From an uncultured Lachnospiraceae bacterium (lineage in GTDB: Bacteria; Bacillota; Clostridia; Lachnospirales; Lachnospiraceae): a stretch of 64,000 nt of DNA. Numbering within the stretch: position 1 is the first letter of the stretch; every line of letters begins with the position of its first letter. Positions 24,915-34,208 of the stretch are shown here, in pieces. The notes beneath the pieces are model-generated. The model was given only the letters and a program-made list of their open reading frames with translations. It was not told where the DNA came from and ran no database searches. The position numbers and the translations under genes are program-made. The stretch is from positions 31,589 to 95,588 of the forward strand of contig CAJUID010000007.1 in NCBI GenBank assembly GCA_910585905.1. Direction: 5' to 3'.

Positions 24915-26405
24915 TTACGCAAATGGGTTTTCTGTCTTATACAGCATTCCCTTTGGCTGGTTAAAGCCGATTTCCTCTACATCAACGCCGATGTATTTAA
25001 ATACTTCATATAATTCTTTGCCGAAGTGGCCAAATGCAACCGCACCATGATGTGGATAGTTGCCTTCAATTAATACATGGCGGTAGAAACGTCCCATCTC
25101 AGGGATAGCAAAGATACCAATTGAACCAAAGGAACGTGTAGCAACCGGAAGAACTTCGCCCTGTGCAATATAACCGCGGAGTTTGGCATCTGCAGTGCTC
25201 TGGAGACGGAAGAATGTAATATTACCAGGAGCAATGTCTCCCTCAAGAGTTCCGTTTGTTACCTCAATTGGGAGAGAACGTGCCATAATCTTCTGGTACT
25301 TCATTTCACAGAAAGAAAGCTTGTTGGAAGCTGTATTTCCACAGTGGAAGCCCATAAAAGTATCTTTTAATGTGTACTCAAACTTGCCCTTAATATCTTC
25401 TTCGTAGATGTCAGGAGTAACTGTGTTATTAATATCAAGAAGTGTAACAGCATCCTGGCTGACTACTGTTCCGATAAATTCACTCAGGCATCCGTAGATA
25501 TCTACCTCACAGGAAACAGGAATGCCCTGCTTTGTCAGGCGGCTGTTTACGAAACAAGGTACAAAACCAAACTGTGTCTGGAACGCTGGCCAGCATTTTC
25601 CGGCAATTGCAACATATTTTCTGTATCCTTTATGCTCGTCAATCCAGTCAAGGAGTGTAAGCTCATACTGTGCGAGTTTTTCAAGAATCTCAGGCTTTTT
25701 GTTGCCGGCGCCAAGTTCTGCCTCCATATCCTTGACAACATCAGGAATACGGGAATCACCAGCATGTTTGTTAAATGCTTCGAATAAATCAAGCTCTGAG
25801 TTTTCCTCAATTTCAATGCCCAGATTATAAAGCTGCTTGATTGGTGCATTGCAGGCTAAGAAGTTTAATGGGCGAGGGCCAAAGCTAATGATCTTTAAAT
25901 CATTTAAAGCAGCGATGGCGCGTGCGATTGGCACGAACTCATGAATCATATCAGCACATTCTACAGCATCTCCTACCGGATACTCTGGAATATATGCCTT
26001 AATATTGCGAAGCTTTAAGTTGTAGCTTGCGTTGAGCATACCACAGTATGCATCTCCACGGCCTTGGATCAGTCCTTCGTTCTTAGAGGTCTCCTCAGCG
26101 GCAGCGACAAACATCTTTGGCCCGTCGAAATGTTTTGCAAGAAGTGTTTCAGAAATTTCAGGCCCGAAATTTCCTAAATATACACAAAGTGCATTACAGC
26201 CGACCTTTTTAATATCCTCAAGAGCCTGTACCATATGTATTTCACTTTCTACAATACAGACAGGACATTCATAAATGTCATCTGCGCCATACTTATCTGT
26301 GTATGCCTTTACTAAATTTTTCCTGCGGTCTACAGAAAGTGATTCTGGGAAACAATCTCTACTTACTGCAACGATACCGATTTTGATCTTTGGCATGTTT
26401 TCCAT
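24915..26405 (-). CDS. L-fucose/L-arabinose isomerase family protein
   Basis: The 496-residue protein fits the fucose/arabinose isomerase superfamily, which interconverts aldoses and ketoses with a divalent metal. KIGIVAVSRDCFPESLS opens a Rossmann-like first domain. FGPEISETLLAKHFDG and IISFGPRPLNFLACNAP follow, then GKCWPAFQTQFGF with CFVNSRLTKQGIPVSCEVDIYG (in two parts), which carries a conserved acidic metal ligand. MGFHCGN and PHHGAVAFGHFG near the end supply histidines. It is not close enough to classical FucI or AraA to name the sugar. No kinase, aldolase or transporter gene flanks it. AAAGGA lies upstream. Confidence 0.82.
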   Translation of the reverse strand: MENMPKIKIGIVAVSRDCFPESLSVDRRKNLVKAYTDKYGADDIYECPVCIVESEIHMVQALEDIKKVGCNALCVYLGNFGPEISETLLAKHFDGPKMFVAAAEETSKNEGLIQGRGDAYCGMLNASYNLKLRNIKAYIPEYPVGDAVECADMIHEFVPIARAIAALNDLKIISFGPRPLNFLACNAPIKQLYNLGIEIEENSELDLFEAFNKHAGDSRIPDVVKDMEAELGAGNKKPEILEKLAQYELTLLDWIDEHKGYRKYVAIAGKCWPAFQTQFGFVPCFVNSRLTKQGIPVSCEVDIYGCLSEFIGTVVSQDAVTLLDINNTVTPDIYEEDIKGKFEYTLKDTFMGFHCGNTASNKLSFCEMKYQKIMARSLPIEVTNGTLEGDIAPGNITFFRLQSTADAKLRGYIAQGEVLPVATRSFGSIGIFAIPEMGRFYRHVLIEGNYPHHGAVAFGHFGKELYEVFKYIGVDVEEIGFNQPKGMLYKTENPFA

Positions 26406-26635
26406 GTTTTTTGACCATCCTTTCTTTTATAAAATATTATTTGATTTTGTACTGGTAAATATGTAATAATCAAATTGGACAATTACATAAACCTATTTTA
26501 GACTATTTGGTAGCGATTTGCAATAAAAATTCATAAAAAGTTCATAAATATTTGTGTAGTTGTTACAATTCTAATGCATTTCTAAGAAAGCTATAGTATA
26601 ATATATTGGAAAACAAGGAAGATGGGGGATGTATC

Positions 26636-27628
26636 ATGGGTGAGATTAATGAGGTTTATTATCAGGAAGTGCTTTCGGTTATGGATCAGGTGCAGCGTGT
26701 TGTAATTGGAAAGGAAGATTGTGTGAGCAAGGCTATGGCCGCAATTCTGGCAGGGGGGCATATTTTGATTGATGATATTCCGGGAGTGGGAAAGACAACA
26801 CTTGCAATGGCGTTTTCCAATGCGATGGCATTAGACAGCAAAAGGATTCAATTTACGCCGGATGTTATGCCATCCGATATATTAGGATTTTCTATGTACC
26901 AGAAGCAGACTGGCACATTTGTCTACCAGCCTGGGGCCGTGATGTGCAATTTATTTTTGGGGGATGAGATTAACAGGACTTCACCAAAAACACAGTCAGC
27001 GCTGTTAGAAGTTATGGAAGAAGGCAGCGTAACAGTTGACGGAGTTACTCGGATCGTACCAGAACCATTTATTGTGATTGCGACAGAGAATCCGGCGGGA
27101 AGTGTTGGCACACAGCTTCTTCCTGAATCGCAGTTGGACAGGTTTATGATTTGCATGACTATGGGATACCCTTCTTTGGAGGATGAGATTGCAATTGCAA
27201 AGGGAAAGAGCAATGGAATCTCAGTGGATGATGTGGAAGTTGTGATATCTGCGGAGGAATTGGTGCGCATCCGGGCAGAAGTAGAGAATATTTTTGTGCA
27301 TGATAAGGTCTACCGTTACTTATGCCGTCTGGTACAGGCGACAAGGGAAAATGCATATATTTCGTTAGGGATTAGTCCGCGTGGTACGATTGCCCTGACG
27401 AAAATGGCGAAGGCGGCTGCATTTTTATCAAAAAGGAATTATGTGATTCCGAATGATGTAGCGGGGACTTTTCTTGATGTGGCGTCCCATCGGGTTTTGT
27501 TAAATGCAAAGGCAAGAGCAGGTCATGTAACTGCAGAAAATGTACTTTCACAGATTTTAGAGCAGGTGGATGTGCAGGCAAAGGATGGTTTAAGGCAAAT
27601 TCGGAGCGGCGCTTTTCAGACTAAATAG
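26636..27628 (+). CDS. MoxR-family AAA+ ATPase
   Basis: The 330-residue ATPase has Walker A GVGKTTLA (about residue 47), Walker B LGDEINR, sensor 1 IATENP and arginine-finger region SQLDRFM. MoxR proteins act as chaperones that help mature partner complexes, often with VWA or DUF58 proteins. It heads a three-gene set (moxR, DUF58, transglutaminase) found widely in bacteria. GGGGGAT lies upstream of ATG 26636; a TTG ten codons earlier is less likely. The extended -10-like TAGTATAAT at 26595-26602 may be its promoter. Confidence 0.92.
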   Translation: MGEINEVYYQEVLSVMDQVQRVVIGKEDCVSKAMAAILAGGHILIDDIPGVGKTTLAMAFSNAMALDSKRIQFTPDVMPSDILGFSMYQKQTGTFVYQPGAVMCNLFLGDEINRTSPKTQSALLEVMEEGSVTVDGVTRIVPEPFIVIATENPAGSVGTQLLPESQLDRFMICMTMGYPSLEDEIAIAKGKSNGISVDDVEVVISAEELVRIRAEVENIFVHDKVYRYLCRLVQATRENAYISLGISPRGTIALTKMAKAAAFLSKRNYVIPNDVAGTFLDVASHRVLLNAKARAGHVTAENVLSQILEQVDVQAKDGLRQIRSGAFQTK

Positions 27629-27641
27629 AGGGTTATGGGAT

Positions 27642-28787
27642 ATGGGACGTATCATTCGTTTTTTAGTTATCGTGGCAGGTACATTTTATCTTGCAATTAT
27701 TTATAAAAGTAGGAGTATGATTTTTTTAGGTTATGCAGAGATTTTTGTAATGTCCCTGCTCATTATTTATAATTTAATCGGTATGCATCAGATTCGTATT
27801 TCATTGGAAGCGCCTCTTGGTATTACAGAACAGGGAAAAAAGGTTCCGTTCAATATAAAAGTACAAAATTATGGGAAGTTTCCTTCTGGAAAAATTGGGG
27901 TGCAGATTACGGAGTCATGCAACTTTTCTAAAAAAAAGAAAAAAACAATTTTTTATACATCTGTCAATGGCAGGAGATACAATGAGGAGTTTGGTATATC
28001 TGTCATTCATACTTTTTGGTATCCAGATCACACGGGAAAGGTAGTAATGCGGGTGGGAAAGGCAGGGTGTTTTGATTTGCTTGGGGCTATCCGCCTGCCG
28101 CTGCCTAAAAGTGCATACAACAGTTCGGAGGCTATTACGGTTCTGCCAGCCATTTTTCAGGTTCCGGTAGATATTGGAGATGCCGTAAGGAATTATGCGT
28201 CAGAGCAGGAGCAATATCTGCAATATAATTATGATACGGAAGATACTCTGTCAGAGCAGTTTCAGATTAGGGGGTATCAGCCAGGAGACAAGCTGCGCAG
28301 TATCCATTGGAAACTTTCTGCAAAGGAAGGGGAGTTAATGGTAAAAGAGTACCAACCTGTTAAGGGCTGTCCAGTTCTCTTTTTCCTGGATGTATCAGGT
28401 GATGTAAGTCGAAAGGAGCGCAGGGAGGAACTTAGGAACAGGGAATATTTTTTTACAGTTGCAATGTCTCTTTCGGACAGCATGATAAAGCAAGGATGTA
28501 GGCATTATGTAATCTGGTATGACAGTATAATGAAAGACGTAGTTCGTTGTTGCGTGGAGCGGGAGGAGGGAATCTATGAGTTATTGGCATCGGTAAATGG
28601 TATCGGTGCGCCTCCGAATGGCTACAATCTTCTGGAAGAATACTGCGAAAAATATCATGAGAGGTCATATGCCACGAAAATCGTATTAAATCGTAAATTA
28701 CGGCTTTCCTGCAATGATGAGCAGGTGATAGACTATGAGAAACAAAATATAGAAGAAAGCCTTGCGGCACAGACTGTTTATCTTTAG
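27642..28787 (+). CDS. DUF58-domain membrane protein
   Basis: The 381-residue protein has two N-terminal hydrophobic segments (about residues 5-40), a beta-rich middle, and the DUF58 signature RGYQPGDKLRSIHWKLSAKEGELMV (in two parts, about residues 208-232). The C-terminal part resembles a von Willebrand A-like fold: FFLDVSGD is present but the full metal site is not evident. It starts 13 bases after moxR, so the two are co-transcribed. Its partner role with MoxR is known for the family; its target is not. Confidence 0.88.
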   Translation: MGRIIRFLVIVAGTFYLAIIYKSRSMIFLGYAEIFVMSLLIIYNLIGMHQIRISLEAPLGITEQGKKVPFNIKVQNYGKFPSGKIGVQITESCNFSKKKKKTIFYTSVNGRRYNEEFGISVIHTFWYPDHTGKVVMRVGKAGCFDLLGAIRLPLPKSAYNSSEAITVLPAIFQVPVDIGDAVRNYASEQEQYLQYNYDTEDTLSEQFQIRGYQPGDKLRSIHWKLSAKEGELMVKEYQPVKGCPVLFFLDVSGDVSRKERREELRNREYFFTVAMSLSDSMIKQGCRHYVIWYDSIMKDVVRCCVEREEGIYELLASVNGIGAPPNGYNLLEEYCEKYHERSYATKIVLNRKLRLSCNDEQVIDYEKQNIEESLAAQTVYL

Positions 28788-28885
28788 AGATTGTGGTCAT
28801 AGAGTGCTACAGTTTTGGCCAGCTTAAATTGGCGGCAATAAATGTTCTATAAGGTGATAAGGAATAAAACATATGGGGGGACTGG

Positions 28886-31336
28886 ATGAATAAGAAACCT
28901 ATTGTGATACCGTGGATTAGTTTGGGATTTCTTTTGTTGGGAATGCTATATAGCTTTTGCTATGCTTTTCGTTGTAGTATTTCTACGCAAAGACATATCC
29001 TTCTATGTGTTTTGATTGCGGGCGTTGCTTCATTTTTTGGTATTAAGCTTAGAAAGAAATATATGCTGTTGGCTTATCTAATTGTGCTGCTTGGAACTAT
29101 TTTGATCGCTGTTTTCAGAATGGAGCAGCTTAGGGAAGATTTCTTGTCATTTGTTTACTATATTAATGCGAAGTCTATGGACTATAACCAGACATCGTGG
29201 ATTGGTTTTGAGGGTGTGCGGGGCAAAATGGACAACAATATGCTGCTTTCAATCCTTGGCTTGTGGATCGCTCTGTATATAGCTTATTTCGCGTTCCGCC
29301 ATAGTAGATGTCTCTTTGGTTTTCTGCCAGTTTATGCAGTTCCGGCATTGGGGTTGTGTGTAGGGATTGCCCCGGACAAAAAAGCGTTGTTATTCTGGAT
29401 TATTGGCGTACTATTTTCGTTATCATGGATTTCATGTCAGAAAAGGGGCGGCAGGAATTCTTTTGTGCAGAGGGAGCGTGCGGACAGAAGAAAAGTGTTT
29501 TCTTATATTGTGTTATTTTTGCTGCTAGGGGCAGGTTTTTTGGGAGCACAAATTTTGGAGGTTAATACAAGTTCAAAGATTTTAAGCCATTCAAAAGAGT
29601 ATCTTAAGAGACAACATAAGATGGAGCGTGAGTTTGCAAATACGATGGAAAACATAGGGCAGAGATTGGCGGCCCGGTTTGGGATTGACAGTGATGGGCG
29701 GCTTAGCAACACCGCACCGGTGTATATGAAAGATACTGTGATAAAGCTTACATTATTAGAAAAGCCAACCAATAGTTTTTATTTGAAAGGTTTTGTGGGG
29801 GGAGACTACCATAATGGAAGATGGTATCCCTGTGAGACAGAACGGCTGCGGGAAATCGTTGCCGATCAGAGGGGAGAAAAGGATATCTGGCAGGCTGGTT
29901 ATGTTTTGGTTGAGTGTTTTGGCAGGGGATTGGGACGGTTAGCGGAAAAAAAGTATGAAACTCCAATCCGGCTGAAAATGGAGTATGTTGGGAAAGGAAA
30001 AAGAAGTAAATATGCCTATATTCCTTATTTTTCAGATTTGAATTCTATTGCAGATGAGAATGGAAATTATTGTGTTTCTGTAAATGGAGAGAATGGGTTG
30101 GAACGCAAAAGTAATTCTTATTATGTAAATTGTTATAATGTGGGGAGAGAGATTCCAGAGATGACGGGGATGATGCAGGGTGGAAATTATCTCCTCATGT
30201 CAGGTAAGCAGCTAAATGGATACCATAATTATATCAAGGAACTTTATGGCAGCCTTCCAGCAGAAGAACTGAGCCAGTTGAAAAGCCTGGCAAGGACATA
30301 TTATATTGATGGAGAAAATGAAGTGGCCATGGCACAAAGGATCCGACAGCTTTTGAGGCAGAGTGCTCAATACAGCCAAGAGTTGGAACCCGTTCCAGAG
30401 GGGATGGATTATGTGGAATTTTTTTTGTTTTCACAGAGAAAAGGGTACTGTGAACATTTTGCAACGGCAGGGACATTGCTGGCAAGGGCAAAAGGGATTC
30501 CGGCAAGATTTGTGTCTGGTTATAAGGTTCCAGCGAAGCGGTTTATAAAAAATGAAGATGGGACATATACTGCTAATGTATTAGATTCGGATGCACATGC
30601 ATGGACTGAAATTTTTATTGGCAATGCTTCTGGGTGGTATCCTATAGAGATGACGCCGGAGGCGGGTGCTATAAGAAGGCAAAATGTCACTGCAAATGTA
30701 ATACAACCAGATCATGAGAAGAAGGTAACTAAGCCGCCGGAGGCAACCAAGCCGCATCAGACCAAAAAGCCAAAGGCTTCTCCTAGTGCTTCCTCAAAAA
30801 CAAAACATGTCAAAAAACAGAAAAATACAGGTTCTATTGATAAAGGGCTAAAAAAGGAGGGCTATTCTGCTGATATTAACACTTTACTGCGGTTTGGGAT
30901 GGGAATTATAATTGTCACCGTTTTGTTTATAATAATGCTCAGAAGGATTTTGTATCCAAGAATGCAGAGGAAGAGATATGATAAATTACTTGGCAGTGTT
31001 TCGGGGGATTATAATGCTTTTATACAGGTTTCTATTATGAAATTTTTATTTTTCCTAAAGCACTGTGGGATACGGTTGTCAGGTAGCAGTGATGAGGACC
31101 GATGGATTAAGGAGACGGCATCTATCTGTGGGAATGAATTTGAACAGGAAACATGGGAGAGAATAAAAGTTATTGTCCAGGAGGCGCAATATGCCGGGGA
31201 GAATGTAACGCAGGAAGATTTTCGGCTGTTTTGTGACACGATAGAAAAGGCTGGGAAGATTCTCTATGCAAAGCAGAGAAGGGGACGGAGACGACATTTA
31301 TGGTTGGTATTTAAGGAAAAATATGGTATGATATAA
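28886..31336 (+). CDS. TgpA-like membrane transglutaminase-domain protein
   Basis: The 816-residue protein has about six N-terminal helices (residues 8-225), an extracellular domain, and a transglutaminase-like cysteine protease core. The catalytic Cys is in KGYCEHFATAGTLLARAKGIPAR (about residue 520, quoted in part) and the His in SDAHAWTEIFI (about 570). The usual third Asp is replaced by IEMTPEA. A Pro/Lys/Ser-rich linker and one more helix (about 668-690) precede a cytoplasmic tail of about 120 residues. Its link to moxR and DUF58 genes is the usual neighbourhood of this family. A substrate cannot be named. Confidence 0.88.
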   Translation: MNKKPIVIPWISLGFLLLGMLYSFCYAFRCSISTQRHILLCVLIAGVASFFGIKLRKKYMLLAYLIVLLGTILIAVFRMEQLREDFLSFVYYINAKSMDYNQTSWIGFEGVRGKMDNNMLLSILGLWIALYIAYFAFRHSRCLFGFLPVYAVPALGLCVGIAPDKKALLFWIIGVLFSLSWISCQKRGGRNSFVQRERADRRKVFSYIVLFLLLGAGFLGAQILEVNTSSKILSHSKEYLKRQHKMEREFANTMENIGQRLAARFGIDSDGRLSNTAPVYMKDTVIKLTLLEKPTNSFYLKGFVGGDYHNGRWYPCETERLREIVADQRGEKDIWQAGYVLVECFGRGLGRLAEKKYETPIRLKMEYVGKGKRSKYAYIPYFSDLNSIADENGNYCVSVNGENGLERKSNSYYVNCYNVGREIPEMTGMMQGGNYLLMSGKQLNGYHNYIKELYGSLPAEELSQLKSLARTYYIDGENEVAMAQRIRQLLRQSAQYSQELEPVPEGMDYVEFFLFSQRKGYCEHFATAGTLLARAKGIPARFVSGYKVPAKRFIKNEDGTYTANVLDSDAHAWTEIFIGNASGWYPIEMTPEAGAIRRQNVTANVIQPDHEKKVTKPPEATKPHQTKKPKASPSASSKTKHVKKQKNTGSIDKGLKKEGYSADINTLLRFGMGIIIVTVLFIIMLRRILYPRMQRKRYDKLLGSVSGDYNAFIQVSIMKFLFFLKHCGIRLSGSSDEDRWIKETASICGNEFEQETWERIKVIVQEAQYAGENVTQEDFRLFCDTIEKAGKILYAKQRRGRRRHLWLVFKEKYGMI

Positions 31337-31367
31337 GTAACTAAAAATCGCAGAATGGAGGATGGAT

Positions 31368-33611
31368 ATGTACGAGAAGGAAATCGCGGATATTGCGGCA
31401 AAAGGGAGTAATCAGGAGATTTATTACGGTTTACTGCAGTTGACGAAAGATGCCATGCAGCAGAAGGGGAAAATCCAGGGAAAGAAAAAGGTGTATTACA
31501 TTTCTGCTGAGTTTCTGATTGGTAAACTGTTATCTAATAATCTGATTAACCTTGGGATTTATGATCAGGTAGCAGAGGCGTTAAAGAGCCGTGGAAAGAG
31601 TATGGCTGAGATTGAAGAGATTGAGAACGAGCCTTCTTTGGGAAATGGAGGGCTTGGCCGTTTAGCTGCCTGCTTTTTAGACTCAATTGCTACACTGGGG
31701 CTTCCAGGAGATGGAATCGGCTTAAATTATCATCTTGGGCTCTTTAAGCAGGAGTTTGACAATAAGCTGCAGAAGGAAGTGCCAAATCCATGGATTACAG
31801 ACCAGAGCTGGCTGCGTCGCACCGATGTGAGCTATCCGGTTATGCTGGCTGGAAAGAAAGTGAATTCTGTAATGTATGAGATTGATGTAACAGGTTATGA
31901 CAATCAGTGTAATACCTTAAAACTTTTTGACCTGGATACGGTAGATGATACCATTGTACATGAGGGAGGCATTTATTTTGATAAGGAGAATATTGCAAAA
32001 AACCTGACGCTGTTTTTATATCCAGATGACAGTGATTACCAGGGACAGCTTCTCCGCATTTACCAACAGTATTTTATGGTGAGCAATGCTGCCCAGTTAA
32101 TTCTTGATGAGGCAACGGCAAAGGGAAGTAATCTGTATGATTTGCCAGATTATGCGGTGATTCAGATTAATGATACTCACCCAACTATGGTGATTCCGGA
32201 AATGATACGTTTGCTCAATGCCCGCGGCATTTCGATGGATGATGCAATTTCAATTGTTTCCAGAATGTGTGCCTACACAAACCATACAATTCTTGCAGAA
32301 GCATTGGAAAAATGGCCGCTCTGGTTCTTGGACAGGGTTGTTCCTCAGTTGATTCCAATTATTAAAATGCTGGATGTCAAGGTAAAAGAAAAATATCAGG
32401 ATGAGAGGGTTTACATTATTGACAAAGAAGAGCGTGTGCATATGGCGCATATTGATATCCATTATGGATATAGCGTAAATGGTGTAGCGGCTCTTCATAC
32501 ACAGATTTTGGAAGACAGTGAGTTAAAGCCGTTTAAGGATATCTATCCAAATAAATTTAATAATAAGACAAACGGCATTACATTCCGCCGCTGGCTGCTG
32601 CACTGCAACCATGAGCTGTCTGCATTTATTACGGACAAGATTGGTGATGGGTATAAGAAAGATGCGGCCGAGCTGGAGAAATTAGAGGCTGCGGCTGGGA
32701 ATGCTGCTGATCTAAAGAAGCTTCTTGAGATAAAGGCAGGGAAAAAGGAAGAGTTTAAGAAATATCTGTATCAGAAAGAAGGAATTACAGTAAATGAAAA
32801 TTCTATCTTTGATGTCCAGGTGAAGCGTCTGCATGAGTATAAGAGGCAGCAGATGAATGCCCTTTATATTATTTATAAATATATGCAGATTAAGGCAGGA
32901 AATAAACCGAAAACGCCGATTACGATGTTCTTTGGCGCAAAGGCGGCACCGGCATATACGATTGCCAAGGATATTATTCATTTGATTATCTGTCTCTCTG
33001 AGGTGATTAAAAATGACCCAGATGTCAGCCCGTACTTGCAGGTGGTAATGTTAGAAAACTACAATGTATCGTATGCAGAAAAAGTGATTCCGGCAGCTGA
33101 TATTTCGGAGCAGATTTCTCTTGCATCAAAAGAGGCAAGCGGCACTGGAAATATGAAGTTTATGCTGAACGGTGCGGTTACGATTGGAACAGAGGATGGT
33201 GCAAATGTAGAGATTCACCAGTTTGTTGGGGATGACAATATTTATATCTTTGGTGAATCTAGTGATGCGGTTATTGATCATTATGCAAAATCAGACTATT
33301 CTTCTGAGAAGTTCTATGATGAGGATTCGGAGATTGCCAAGCTGGTTGACTTTATTATCAGCAAAGAGATGTTTGCGGTTGGCAACAAAAAGAGTTTAAT
33401 CCGTCTTTATATGGAACTTGTGACAAAAGACTGGTTTATGACGCTACTTGATATTAAGGACTATATTAAGGTAAAAGAAAAAGCATTTGCAGATTATGAG
33501 AACCGTGAGGAGTGGGCCAAGAAGATGCTTGTAAATATTAGCAAGGCAGGATTCTTCTCATCTGACCGTACTATTGCACAGTACAATGATGATATTTGGA
33601 AGTTAAGATAA
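31368..33611 (+). CDS. glgP: Glycogen/starch/alpha-glucan phosphorylase
   Basis: This enzyme releases glucose 1-phosphate from alpha-1,4-glucans using pyridoxal phosphate. The 747-residue protein has KVYYISAEFLIGKLL, NGGLGRLAACFLDS, and the PLP lysine region EASGTGNMKFMLNGAVTIGT (quoted to 20). It is shorter than the 800-840-residue E. coli and muscle enzymes, with trimmed N-terminal regulatory parts. The start at 31368 is chosen because TGGAGG lies six bases upstream; ATG 31362 directly follows that site. It stands alone, with no other glycogen genes in the window. Confidence 0.95.
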   Translation: MYEKEIADIAAKGSNQEIYYGLLQLTKDAMQQKGKIQGKKKVYYISAEFLIGKLLSNNLINLGIYDQVAEALKSRGKSMAEIEEIENEPSLGNGGLGRLAACFLDSIATLGLPGDGIGLNYHLGLFKQEFDNKLQKEVPNPWITDQSWLRRTDVSYPVMLAGKKVNSVMYEIDVTGYDNQCNTLKLFDLDTVDDTIVHEGGIYFDKENIAKNLTLFLYPDDSDYQGQLLRIYQQYFMVSNAAQLILDEATAKGSNLYDLPDYAVIQINDTHPTMVIPEMIRLLNARGISMDDAISIVSRMCAYTNHTILAEALEKWPLWFLDRVVPQLIPIIKMLDVKVKEKYQDERVYIIDKEERVHMAHIDIHYGYSVNGVAALHTQILEDSELKPFKDIYPNKFNNKTNGITFRRWLLHCNHELSAFITDKIGDGYKKDAAELEKLEAAAGNAADLKKLLEIKAGKKEEFKKYLYQKEGITVNENSIFDVQVKRLHEYKRQQMNALYIIYKYMQIKAGNKPKTPITMFFGAKAAPAYTIAKDIIHLIICLSEVIKNDPDVSPYLQVVMLENYNVSYAEKVIPAADISEQISLASKEASGTGNMKFMLNGAVTIGTEDGANVEIHQFVGDDNIYIFGESSDAVIDHYAKSDYSSEKFYDEDSEIAKLVDFIISKEMFAVGNKKSLIRLYMELVTKDWFMTLLDIKDYIKVKEKAFADYENREEWAKKMLVNISKAGFFSSDRTIAQYNDDIWKLR

Positions 33612-33641
33612 CCATTTAGCATATTGTTGGATCAGTAAGAT

Positions 33642-33679
33642 ATCCCCAAGGCTGGAAAAGAATGCCTGGCCTTGGGGAT
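33642..33679. terminator. Hairpin downstream of glgP
   Basis: ATCCCCAAGGC (33642-33652) pairs perfectly with 33669-33679. No T-run follows, so it may stabilise the mRNA end rather than terminate by itself. Confidence 0.5.
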
Positions 33680-33814
33680 GCTGTGCTATAATTAGAAATA
33701 TAGAAAGCTGCAGTGGGCACTAGTGGCGATATTACTCCGGCTATTAAATATCGCAAAATTTTATGACTAAATACCCTTCAGCTTCGTTGGTTATCTGAAA
33801 GAGGGGTGTTAAGC

Positions 33815-33976
33815 TTGAGAGGATTTCTTGCACGGGATGTGATTGTTTCACCGTGGGTGTTTCTTATTATTTTGCTTTTTGTCGTGATAGGATATGCCGT
33901 GGTTCATGTGATAGCAAACCGAAAATGGGGATATACGCCAAAACGGGAGAAGGAGCTGCAAAAGGAAGAAAATTGA
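33815..33976 (+). CDS. 53-residue single-pass membrane protein of unknown function
   Basis: An open frame with a TTG start and GAGGGG eight bases upstream encodes a protein with one transmembrane helix (VFLIILLFVVIGYAVVHVI, about residues 15-33). The tail is highly charged and basic (ANRKWGYTPKREKELQKEEN). The N-terminus is short and the positive tail is probably cytoplasmic. A hairpin follows the stop codon. The coordinated ribosome binding site, helix and terminator support a real small gene, but I do not recognise a family. GTG 33806 is an alternative start. Confidence 0.6.
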   Translation: MRGFLARDVIVSPWVFLIILLFVVIGYAVVHVIANRKWGYTPKREKELQKEEN

Positions 33977-33999
33977 ATTTTATGATATAAAGTATAATA

Positions 34000-34040
34000 A
34001 TAAAACAGGCGCATGGAGGATTGATATGTGCCTGTTTTAT
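34000..34040 (+). terminator. Terminator after the small membrane protein gene
   Basis: ATAAAACAGGCGCAT (34000-34014) pairs with 34026-34040, with a GC-rich core and flanking A and T tracts. It lies 24 bases after the 53-codon gene. Confidence 0.8.
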
Positions 34041-34208
34041 ATGTGTGGGCAAATCCAAAATGCGATAAAATAATTTGCGCAATTCCGGCAGAATATGGTA
34101 AAATAGGTTTAGTTGGATTCGGTATTTATAAATCAGGCTATTATTAGGAATGATATAAGTATCATTTTTTGATAAGGCAAAGCAGCATAAGAAAGGCGGG
34201 ATTATATT

